Positions 1 through 6,098 of a DNA stretch of 12,475 bases are shown piece by piece. Origin of the DNA: Pseudomonadota bacterium (GTDB taxonomy: Bacteria > Pseudomonadota > Alphaproteobacteria > Azospirillales > Azospirillaceae); NCBI GenBank assembly GCA_023411035.1, contig JAEYPE010000158.1:1-12475 (forward strand), given 5' to 3'. Positions within the stretch are counted from its first letter, which is position 1. Each line of letters starts with the position of its first letter. A program made the translations under genes and the position numbers. The notes under the pieces are model-generated. The model searched no databases, had not been told where the DNA came from, and was given only the letters and a program-made list of their open reading frames with translations.

Positions 1-1413
1 GCCCCGACCACACCGGCCCTGCCGGCGGGCGGAGCACCGCCGGCGCCTCCCCCCGCCACGGACGGCGGCGCCAATCCGGCACCGACCGGCCAGCCCGCCG
101 CGGCACCCGCCCCACCGCAAGCGCCCCCCACCCAAGCTCCATCCGGCACGGCAACTGCGCCCCTCCCCGGCAAGCCGATGATGGACGCCGCGGTGGAGCT
201 TGGCGGCGACGCGGCGCACCCCGGCGGGGAGACTCCGGCGCCAGCCTCGCCCTCGCCGTCGAAGCCTGCCGCGGAACCGGTCCTGACCCAGGGCGGTACC
301 GTCGCGCTGAAGATCCTGACCGTCACGCCCCCGCCGGACCAGCCGCCGGCGGCCCCTCCGGAAGACGATTCCCGCCCACCGGACGGTCAGAGCGCCGGCA
401 ACCCGCCCCGCAAAGAGTCCGCGGCGCCCCAGCCCGGTCCCGCGCCGGCAACACCCCCGCCGCCCCCTGCCCAGCAGCCCCGCTTCACCACCCCCCCCAC
501 CGCCACGCCCACGGATTCCGGCACCCCTCCGGCGGCCCTGGAGACGCCCGACGGACCGGTCCTGAAGGGCACGGTGGCCGGCAGCACGCCGCAGGGACAG
601 CCGATCCTCGCCACTCCGCAAGGCATGCTGGCGCTGAACGTCCAGGCGAGCCTGCCGCAGGGGAGCCGCGTCACCGCCGCACTGACCGACCCCGCCAAGG
701 CGCTCCAGACCGCCCCTCCCCCGCTCGCCACGGAACCGGGTCCGTTAAGCGAGCGGGACTGGCCCGCCATGCGCCAGATTCTGGTCGCACTGGCCGGGGT
801 GGACCGGGCTGCCGCGCAATCGCTGATCGGCACCGTCATCCCGCAGCCGAACCGCAAGCTGGGCGCGGCGCTGAGCTTCTTCCTGTCGGCGATCCGCGGC
901 GGCGACGCTCGCGGCTGGCTGGGAGAGGGGGCGGCCTCAGCCCTGGAAAAATCCGGCCAGGGAAGCCTGCTGTCCCAACTTGAGCGCGAATTCCGCAGCC
1001 TTCAGCAACAGGCCGGCGATCCGCTGCCCGGCGACTGGCGTCCCTACACCCTGCCGATGTTGGACGCCAACGGGCTGACGCCCATCAAGCTTCATATCCA
1101 CCCCATCAATCCGGAGGAGGACGGGAAGAATGGCCGCAAGGGCGGCGACAAGGGCAGCCGCTTCCTGCTGGATCTCGACCTCAGCCGTCTAGGCCCCATG
1201 CAACTCGACGGGCTGGTGCAGCCCAACCGGTTCGACCTGATCCTGCGCAGCCACACCCCGCTGGCCCCGGACATTCGGCTCGACCTCATCCAGATTTTCG
1301 CGGACAGCATCCGCGCCGTGGGCTATGTCGGCGGTCTGTCCTTCCAGTCCGGCGCCAAATGCTGGGTCAAGCTGACCCGCACCGGGGCCGGCGGGAACAG
1401 CTACACCGCCTGA
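1..1413 (+). CDS. FliK-like flagellar hook-length control protein (5' end outside window)
   Basis: The reading frame is open from base 1, so the gene starts left of the window; 470 codons are visible and the ATG codons at 178/181 are probably internal. The visible N-terminal half (about 200 residues) is low-complexity, very rich in Pro, Ala and Thr and without predicted structure. A compact C-terminal region follows. Its last 90 or so residues hold a strand pattern (RFLLDLDLSRLGPMQLDGLV, then RFDLILRS, then GLSFQSG and WVKL) resembling the C-terminal hook-length domain of FliK, where a 'leLGpv-v-l' stretch is typical. A disordered Pro/Thr/Gln-rich ruler plus a folded C-terminus is the FliK plan, and fliI/fliJ lie 1.4 kb away. 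FliK is secreted and switches export specificity from hook to filament. The assignment rests on architecture and context; an unrelated proline-rich protein cannot be excluded. Confidence 0.6.
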   Translation, partial: APTTPALPAGGAPPAPPPATDGGANPAPTGQPAAAPAPPQAPPTQAPSGTATAPLPGKPMMDAAVELGGDAAHPGGETPAPASPSPSKPAAEPVLTQGGTVALKILTVTPPPDQPPAAPPEDDSRPPDGQSAGNPPRKESAAPQPGPAPATPPPPPAQQPRFTTPPTATPTDSGTPPAALETPDGPVLKGTVAGSTPQGQPILATPQGMLALNVQASLPQGSRVTAALTDPAKALQTAPPPLATEPGPLSERDWPAMRQILVALAGVDRAAAQSLIGTVIPQPNRKLGAALSFFLSAIRGGDARGWLGEGAASALEKSGQGSLLSQLEREFRSLQQQAGDPLPGDWRPYTLPMLDANGLTPIKLHIHPINPEEDGKNGRKGGDKGSRFLLDLDLSRLGPMQLDGLVQPNRFDLILRSHTPLAPDIRLDLIQIFADSIRAVGYVGGLSFQSGAKCWVKLTRTGAGGNSYTA

Positions 1414-1442
1414 CGAGCCCAAACCCTTATAACCGGGACCCC

Positions 1443-1802
1443 ATGCGCCGCCGCGAACTTCTGGCCACCGCGCCCAATCCCGACGCCCGCCACGATTATC
1501 TGGTGGAGCTTCAAGGGGAACCGGCGCCGGGGACCCGCCTGACCATCCGCTATGTTCCCGACCGGCTCATCGCCGACGCGGCGGGTGCCGCCAGCTATCT
1601 GAACGCTCTGGCCGGAGAGGCCGGAGCTGCGCCGGAAGCGCTGGCCATCGCCGTACTGGACGACCTGAACAACGAGTTGATCCCCCGCTGGGTGGAGATC
1701 GCCGTCGAGCGGGACCAACCGCTCCCGCACCGGGTGGTGGTGGAAGACCGCCAGCCCGGATGGGACAACCCGCCCTTCTTCGCCCGCCTGAAACGGATTT
1801 AA
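1443..1802 (+). CDS. QueF-like (T-fold) protein lacking the catalytic region, 119 aa
   Basis: The chosen start is the ATG 29 nt after the preceding stop; the longer frame from 1359 would overlap the upstream gene by over 50 bp and adds an unlikely N-terminus. The protein contains no cysteine. Its motif order recalls the nitrile reductase QueF (7-cyano-7-deazaguanine to preQ1): NPDARHDYLV near residue 12, LTIRYVPDR near 33-41, a YL pair near 54, then IPRWVEI near 84-90. In QueF, as I recall it, 'NP-a-tDYLV', 'i-I-YVP', '-LYL' and 'l-P-Wl-i' occur in the same order at nearly the same spacing. The gap between the first two motifs is about 10 residues shorter here, which removes the Cys/Asp catalytic segment, and the ESKS substrate motif is absent. 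It is therefore probably not a reductase. It follows the FliK-like gene on the same strand, so the two may be co-transcribed. The role is unknown. Confidence 0.75.
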   Translation: MRRRELLATAPNPDARHDYLVELQGEPAPGTRLTIRYVPDRLIADAAGAASYLNALAGEAGAAPEALAIAVLDDLNNELIPRWVEIAVERDQPLPHRVVVEDRQPGWDNPPFFARLKRI

Positions 1803-2354
1803 GCAGGTTTTCCGAGCCCGCCCATGTGTGGACGGAGTTCAGAAAACCTGATTAGGGTCTTGATGTGCAGATGCCCGTCGAAACGCGGCATCGCGCAACG
1901 GGTGAACCGCTCGATCACCGGGTGATCCTCGTAACGGTCCTGGCCCGACGATCCGAAATACTTCTCGTTCACGGCGATGGCCCCGACATCGTCCCGACCG
2001 GCGCAGCGCGCGATGAAGTCCTTGATGGAACGATCACGGATCGGAACGAAGAACTCGTCGGAGCCCACGAACAGAATCCAGTCATGGCGGTCGCCGAACC
2101 GGGTCAGAGCGTGGTTGTAGGCGGCGATCTTCCGTAAATTCCGCGGGATGGACACTGCCGGGCGACGGCCAGGAGATCAGGGTGATGGAGAGCCCGTTCC
2201 CCAGCTTCATCATCAGGTCGATGCTTTCGTCCGCGCTGCCGTTGTCGTACAGGATGAAGCTGTCCACGCCGATAGCGACCTGATAGGACAGCCACTCCAG
2301 CAGGTAGCGCGCCTCGTTCTTGACGACGGCGCAGACGGCGACGTTCATCGGCAT
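1799..2354 (-). pseudogene. Glycosyltransferase (GT2_4/GT92-like), frameshifted and shortened
   Basis: Two overlapping minus-strand frames together make one glycosyltransferase. The first, from ATG 2354 (or ATG 2348), reads VAVCAVVKNEARYLLEWL, then GVDSFILYDNGSAD and ISWPS; these are hallmarks of the glyco_tranf_2_4/GT92 type (KNE...EWL...DNGS). The second frame continues from about 2155 with KIAAYNHALTRFG, then WILFVGSDEFF, the metal-binding region. The family usually has D-x-D-E-F here; the first Asp is Gly in this copy. The frames differ by one register, and the break lies between about 2180 and 2110. The joined product would be about 185 residues, short for the family, and ends abruptly at 1799, overlapping the stop of the convergent gene. 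It lies 29 bp downstream of fliJ on the same strand, so it would be read through from fliI/fliJ. A sequencing error could explain the frameshift but not the shortened end or the altered DxD. Confidence 0.7.
1804..1850. repeat. Inverted repeat, 9-bp perfect arms, at a convergent gene junction
   Basis: CAGGTTTTC at 1804-1812 is the exact reverse complement of GAAAACCTG at 1842-1850, with 29 nt between. It starts just past the stop of the plus-strand gene (1802) and covers the last codons of the minus-strand glycosyltransferase remnant. There is no T-run on either side, so a classical rho-independent terminator is doubtful. It may be a weak terminator or mark where the glycosyltransferase 3' end was lost. 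Confidence 0.4.
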
Positions 2355-2383
2355 TGGTTTCGTCCGGCCATGGTCGGCAGCGC

Positions 2384-2821
2384 TCAGGTTTCCAGCTCGC
2401 TTTCTTCCTGCTGGCGGCGACGGAAGCCGACCAGCGCGGTTTCGTCGAGCATGTTGGCTTCCTTGCGCTTCAGTTTTTCCTTCTCCCGCTTCAGCCGCTC
2501 CTCCTCGGCCAGCTCATAGCGCTTCAGCTCCTGGAAGGCTTCGGCCATCTCGTCGGTGGCGACGGCGATCTGCCCTTCCACCTGCCCCATGGACTGGGTC
2601 AGCCGCTTGCCGCGCTCCATCGCCGCCTGGATGTAATTGCTGTAGGTGAAGGAATATTCGACGTTGCCACGGGCCGTCTCCCGCTCCGCCGCGATCTCTT
2701 CCTTCAGCCGGTCGATTTCGGCCTGGAGACGCTCGGCGAGGTTCTGTAGTTCCGCCAGCGCCCGGCGCTTCTCGTCGAGCTTCCACTTCTGGAGGCGGAT
2801 GATGGTCTTCAGACTGCTCAT
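2384..2821 (-). CDS. fliJ: Flagellar export chaperone FliJ
   Basis: A 145-aa, highly charged, almost entirely helical protein with heptad-like Leu/Ala spacing: two long coiled-coil segments (about 5-50 and 80-135) joined by a turn. This matches FliJ, the roughly 147-aa antiparallel coiled coil that sits in the FliI hexamer like a rotary stalk and helps deliver export substrates. The start is taken as ATG 2821, which overlaps the fliI stop as ATGA; a start five codons upstream (2836) adds only MAAAR inside fliI. FliJ sequences diverge strongly, so the name rests on size, coiled-coil character and its position directly after fliI. Confidence 0.9.
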   Translation of the reverse strand: MSSLKTIIRLQKWKLDEKRRALAELQNLAERLQAEIDRLKEEIAAERETARGNVEYSFTYSNYIQAAMERGKRLTQSMGQVEGQIAVATDEMAEAFQELKRYELAEEERLKREKEKLKRKEANMLDETALVGFRRRQQEESELET

Positions 2822-4221
2822 TCTTGCGGCGGCCACTGCTCAATGCCGAAGATGGCGGCGAGCTGGGCATAGCTGTTGTCGAGGTCGGTCGCCTCGCGCT
2901 TGCCCTGCTTCAGGAACGCCTCCAGCGCCGGCTGGAAATGGATGGCCTCGTCGACCTGCGGGTCGGTGCCCTTGCGATAGGCGCCCAGGCGGATCATCTC
3001 CGCCATGTTGTCGTAGGACGACATCAGCCGCCGCGCGTGGTTCACCAACTCGTTCTCCATGGGAGAGTTGCAGCCGGGCATGGTTCGCGACACGCTGCGC
3101 AGGATGTTGATGGCCGGATAGCGCCCGCGCTCGCCGATCTGGCGTTCCAGGACGATGTGACCGTCCAGGATGCCGCGCACGGCGTCGGCGATCGGTTCGT
3201 TGTGGTCGTCGCCTTCCACCAGCACGGTGAACAGGCCGGTGATGGAGCCCGACCCGCTCAAGCCCGGTCCGGCGCGTTCCAGCAGGCGCGGCAGTTCGGC
3301 GAAGACGGTGGGGGGGTAGCCCTTCGTCGTCGGCGGCTCGCCCGCGGACAGGCCGATCTCGCGCTGGGCCATCGCGAAGCGGGTCACGCTGTCCATCATG
3401 CACAGCACGTTGCAGCCGGCATCCCGGAAGGCTTCCGCCACGGCCAGCGTCATATAGGCGGCCTGACGGCGCATCAGCGGCGCTTCGTCGGAGGTGGCGC
3501 AGACCACGATGCTGCGCGACAGGCCCTCTTCGCCCAGATCCTCGGTGATGAATTCCTGAAGCTCGCGCCCGCGTTCGCCGATCAGCCCGATCACCGCGAC
3601 CTCCGCGGCGGAGAAGCGGGCCAGCATGGACATCACCGACGATTTGCCGACGCCGGAACCGGCGAAGATGCCCATACGCTGGCCGCGGCAGCAGGTGAGG
3701 AAGGCGTTGATCGCGCGAATGCCCAGGTCCAGCTTCTCGCCCACGCGGGCGCGGGAATGGGCGGGCGGCGGGTTGTTGCGGATCGGGACGCCGTGGGTTC
3801 CCTTGGGCAGAGGCCCCTTGCCGTCCACCGGCTCGCCCAGCGCGTTGATGACGCGGCCAAGCCATGCCTCCGTCGGGAAGACCATGGGCTGGCTGTCGGA
3901 CACCAACGCGCGGCAGCCCAGCCCCACCCCGTCGATGGTGCCGAAGGGCATCAGCAGCGCGCGGCCCTGACGAAAGCCCACCACCTCGCAGGGGACCTGC
4001 CGCCCGTCGCGGGATTCCACGATGCAGCGCCCGCCCACCGACAGCTCCTTCTCGATTCCTCCGACCTCCACCAGCAGGCCGAGCACGGCGGTGACCCGCC
4101 CGAACCGGCTGTAGCCGGCGACGGAATCGATTTCCTGAAGGATGCGGGCGACGTCGGCGGGCACGGTCTTACGGATTCGCGAACGGGATTGGGACAGGTG
4201 AACCGGGCGCAGGCGGCGCAA
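2818..4221 (-). CDS. fliI: Flagellum-specific ATPase FliI
   Basis: The ATPase of the flagellar type III export apparatus, a cytoplasmic hexamer at the basal body related to F1-beta. Visible marks: P-loop AGSGVGKSS at about 187-195 (Lys193); GERGRE with the catalytic Glu at about 216; Walker B VLCMMDSVTRFA ending in Asp277; the export-ATPase stretch GEPPTTKGYPPTVFAELPRL; and ERGRYPAINILRSVSR near the C-terminus. The full frame is 467 aa, slightly longer than the roughly 440-457 typical for FliI. No ATG is available: the frame opens with TTG at 4221 after an upstream in-frame TGA. A GTG at codon 20 (4164) would give 448 aa and fits family length better, so the start is uncertain. It is translationally coupled to fliJ by ATGA, and it diverges from ctrA across a shared control region. 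Confidence 0.96.
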   Translation of the reverse strand: MRRLRPVHLSQSRSRIRKTVPADVARILQEIDSVAGYSRFGRVTAVLGLLVEVGGIEKELSVGGRCIVESRDGRQVPCEVVGFRQGRALLMPFGTIDGVGLGCRALVSDSQPMVFPTEAWLGRVINALGEPVDGKGPLPKGTHGVPIRNNPPPAHSRARVGEKLDLGIRAINAFLTCCRGQRMGIFAGSGVGKSSVMSMLARFSAAEVAVIGLIGERGRELQEFITEDLGEEGLSRSIVVCATSDEAPLMRRQAAYMTLAVAEAFRDAGCNVLCMMDSVTRFAMAQREIGLSAGEPPTTKGYPPTVFAELPRLLERAGPGLSGSGSITGLFTVLVEGDDHNEPIADAVRGILDGHIVLERQIGERGRYPAINILRSVSRTMPGCNSPMENELVNHARRLMSSYDNMAEMIRLGAYRKGTDPQVDEAIHFQPALEAFLKQGKREATDLDNSYAQLAAIFGIEQWPPQE

Positions 4222-4440
4222 TTTATGATGATCGCGGATTCCGCCGCCATGCCGCCCGAATCATGGTCATCGAAAAATATTAACGTTAAATGAAGTGCTA
4301 TGGCTCTGGCGTTAAGCTGAATCGTCTGTTAACCTGTGTAAACAGCCGTGGGATCTGTTAAGGGGATCTGGTAAGGGGCTGCGGGCAAGCAGCGCCGCTT
4401 CGGATGCCAGAAACGCACCATCTAACGTCGGGATATCGCC
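4222..4440. promoter_or_regulatory. Divergent fliI/ctrA control region with TTAA half-sites and GANTC sites
   Basis: A 219-bp gap between divergent genes, visibly more A/T-rich than its surroundings. TTAA tetramers occur at 4280, 4286, 4312, 4329 and 4358. The first two form the palindrome TTAACGTTAA (4280-4289). CtrA recognises TTAA-N7-TTAA-type sequence, so a cluster of half-sites ahead of ctrA and a class II-type flagellar gene suggests autoregulation and CtrA control of fliI. None of these pairs has exact N7 spacing. CTGTT (4326-4330) and AACAG (4341-4345) form a small dyad around one half-site. GANTC sites, the CcrM methylation target, lie at 4237, 4258 and 4319. No convincing -35/-10 pair could be assigned. 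The ctrA start is preceded only by a weak GGGAT at 4430-4434. Confidence 0.6.
4350..4376. repeat. Tandem 13-bp direct repeat upstream of ctrA
   Basis: GGGATCTGTTAAGG (4350-4363) is followed at a 13-bp period by GGGATCTGGTAAGG (4363-4376). The copies differ at one position and share one base. They lie 65-91 bp upstream of the ctrA ATG. The first copy contains a TTAA half-site and the second a GTAA. Arrangement and position suggest a regulator binding site, but which one is not known. Confidence 0.55.
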
Positions 4441-5172
4441 ATGAGGGTTCTGCTGGTCGAAGACGATTCCTCCACGGCCAAAAGCATCGAGTTGATGCTT
4501 CAGTCGGAAGGCTACATCGTCGATTCTACCGACCTCGGTGAGGATGGGCTCGAAATCGGCAAACTGTACGATTACGACATCATCATCCTCGATCTGATGC
4601 TGCCGGACATCGACGGTTACGAGGTTCTGCGCCGCCTGCGTGCAGCCCGCGTGACCACGCCGATCCTGATCCTGTCGGGCCTGTCGGAGATGGACAACAA
4701 GATCAAGGGGCTGGGCTTCGGCGCCGACGACTATCTGACCAAGCCCTTCGACAAGCGCGAGCTGATCGCCCGCATCCAGGCCATCGTCCGCCGGTCCAAG
4801 GGCCATTCGGACAGCATCATCCGCACCGGCCGCCTGACCGTGAACCTGGACACCCGCACGGTGGAGGTGGACAGCCAGCCGCTCCACCTGACCGGCAAGG
4901 AATACGGCATCCTGGAACTGCTGTCCTTGCGCAAGGGGACGACCCTGACCAAGGAGATGTTCCTGAACCATCTCTACGGCGGCATGGACGAGCCGGAGTT
5001 GAAGATCATCGACGTCTTCGTCTGCAAGCTGCGCAAGAAGCTGGCCGCGGCGACCCAGGGCGACAACTACATCGAGACGGTCTGGGGCCGCGGCTATGTG
5101 CTGCGCGACCCGCAAGAGGATGCCACCCCGATCCCGCGCGCTCCCCACCAGCCCCAGCAGGCGGCGGGCTGA
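4441..5172 (+). CDS. ctrA: Cell-cycle/motility master response regulator CtrA
   Basis: A 243-aa OmpR-family regulator with an N-terminal receiver domain (1-116) and a winged-helix DNA-binding domain (about 125-225). The receiver has acidic residues Glu7-Asp8-Asp9, phospho-acceptor Asp51 (IIILD), Ser79 and Lys101 (LTKPF). The CtrA signature is unmistakable: HLTGKEYGILELLSLRKGTT, then MFLNHLYGGMDEPELKIIDV and ETVWGRGYVLRDP, nearly identical to Caulobacter CtrA. CtrA binds TTAA-type motifs. In Caulobacter it silences the replication origin; in many other alphaproteobacteria its main role is motility. The tail after LRDP is 20 residues, Pro/Gln-rich, and ends in Ala-Ala-Gly, not the terminal Ala-Ala that Caulobacter ClpXP recognises. 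The gene stands alone, with a hairpin downstream. Confidence 0.98.
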   Translation: MRVLLVEDDSSTAKSIELMLQSEGYIVDSTDLGEDGLEIGKLYDYDIIILDLMLPDIDGYEVLRRLRAARVTTPILILSGLSEMDNKIKGLGFGADDYLTKPFDKRELIARIQAIVRRSKGHSDSIIRTGRLTVNLDTRTVEVDSQPLHLTGKEYGILELLSLRKGTTLTKEMFLNHLYGGMDEPELKIIDVFVCKLRKKLAAATQGDNYIETVWGRGYVLRDPQEDATPIPRAPHQPQQAAG

Positions 5173-5201
5173 GGCCCGCCCCTCTCAAACCCCGGCTTTT
5201 A

Positions 5202-5227
5202 CCGAAGCGAACCTCCGTTCGCTTCGG
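5202..5227. terminator. Hairpin between convergent ctrA and cheR
   Basis: A perfect 11-bp stem (CCGAAGCGAAC, 5202-5212, with GTTCGCTTCGG, 5217-5227) closes a 4-nt loop. It lies 29 bp past the ctrA stop and 28 bp past the cheR stop, so it can act in both directions. There is a CTTTT just left of it (5196-5200), giving a short U-poor tract on either strand and no long U-run. A bidirectional terminator is the simplest reading. Confidence 0.7.
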
Positions 5228-5255
5228 ATTCATACCGCCTCGTGCAGATTGATGT

Positions 5256-6098
5256 TCAGACCGCCGCCTTCAGCCCGGCGGTGGAAAAGCCGCCCAGGCT
5301 GTAAAGTCCGCGCTGCCCTTCCACCGGCTTGAAGCGGTCGGTGATGCCCAGAACGGTTTCCGCACCGCCCAGATAGAGCACACCGTCCTTCGGCATCTGG
5401 CGGGCGATGGCCTCCAGAACCTTCGCCTTGGTCGGCTGATCGAAGTAGATCAGCACGTTGCGGCAGAACACGATGTCGAACTGGCCCAGCCCCGACAGAT
5501 CACCCAGCAGGTTGTATTCGCGAAACGAAACCATCTGGCGAAGCTGCGGGCTGATCTGCCACTTGTCGCCCTGCTGCTTGAAATGCTTCACCAGCATCTG
5601 GATGGGCAGGCCGCGCTGCACCTCGAACTGGGTATAGATGCCCGACTTGGACCGCTCCACCATCTCCGAGGAAATGTCGGTGCCGACGATCTCGATCCGC
5701 CAGCCGGCCATCTTCGCCGATTCCTCGCTCAGCAGCATGGCGAGCGAATAGGCTTCCTGGCCCGAGGAGCAGGCCGCCGACCAGATGCGGATCGACCGCT
5801 TGGCCGCGCGCGCTTCCATCAGCTTCGGCAGGACGACCTGCTTGAACTGGTCGAAGGGCTTCTGGTCGCGGAAGAAGGAGGACTCGTTGGTGGTCATCGC
5901 CTCCGTGATGTCGCGCAGCAGGGCCTCGTCCTTGCGCGTCCGCACGGTGGCGGCCAATTCCTCCAGCCCCTTCATGTTCCACTTGCGCGCCACCGGCATC
6001 AGCCGGGATTCGAGCAGGTAGGCCTTGTCGCGGGTCAGGACCAAGCCGGAACGCTGCTTGAGCAGCGTGGAGAACATGTCGAAATCTTCGACTCTCAT
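5256..6098 (-). CDS. cheR: Chemotaxis protein methyltransferase CheR
   Basis: An S-adenosylmethionine-dependent methyltransferase that methylates glutamates on chemoreceptors, opposing CheB in adaptation. The start is ATG 6098 (MRVEDFDMF), overlapping the cheB stop as ATGA; the longer frame to 6200 lies wholly inside cheB. The product has 280 aa, usual for the family. A helical N-terminal domain (1-75) ends in TTNESSFFRD. The SAM-binding motif is IWSAACSSGQEAYSLAM (about 105-121), with VGTDIS at 138-143 and FDIVFCRNVLIYFD at about 207-220. It is the last gene of the che operon, followed by the hairpin shared with ctrA. Confidence 0.97.
   Translation of the reverse strand: MRVEDFDMFSTLLKQRSGLVLTRDKAYLLESRLMPVARKWNMKGLEELAATVRTRKDEALLRDITEAMTTNESSFFRDQKPFDQFKQVVLPKLMEARAAKRSIRIWSAACSSGQEAYSLAMLLSEESAKMAGWRIEIVGTDISSEMVERSKSGIYTQFEVQRGLPIQMLVKHFKQQGDKWQISPQLRQMVSFREYNLLGDLSGLGQFDIVFCRNVLIYFDQPTKAKVLEAIARQMPKDGVLYLGGAETVLGITDRFKPVEGQRGLYSLGGFSTAGLKAAV

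Noticed and set aside
1359..1442. Longer N-terminus for the QueF-like gene
   Set aside because: It would overlap the end of the FliK-like gene by over 50 bp, and similarity begins only after the ATG at 1443.
2110..2180. Programmed ribosomal frameshift in the glycosyltransferase
   Set aside because: No slippery heptamer or downstream structure is visible at the frame change. The altered D-x-D and shortened end fit gene decay better.
2824..4293. A 489-codon open frame on the plus strand opposite fliI
   Set aside because: It mirrors an unmistakable fliI, its translation is His/Gly/Ala-rich without motifs, and it runs through the divergent promoter region.
4312..5148. A 278-codon open frame opposite ctrA
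   Set aside because: It is a shadow of the strongly conserved ctrA. It shows no motifs and would begin inside the coding region.
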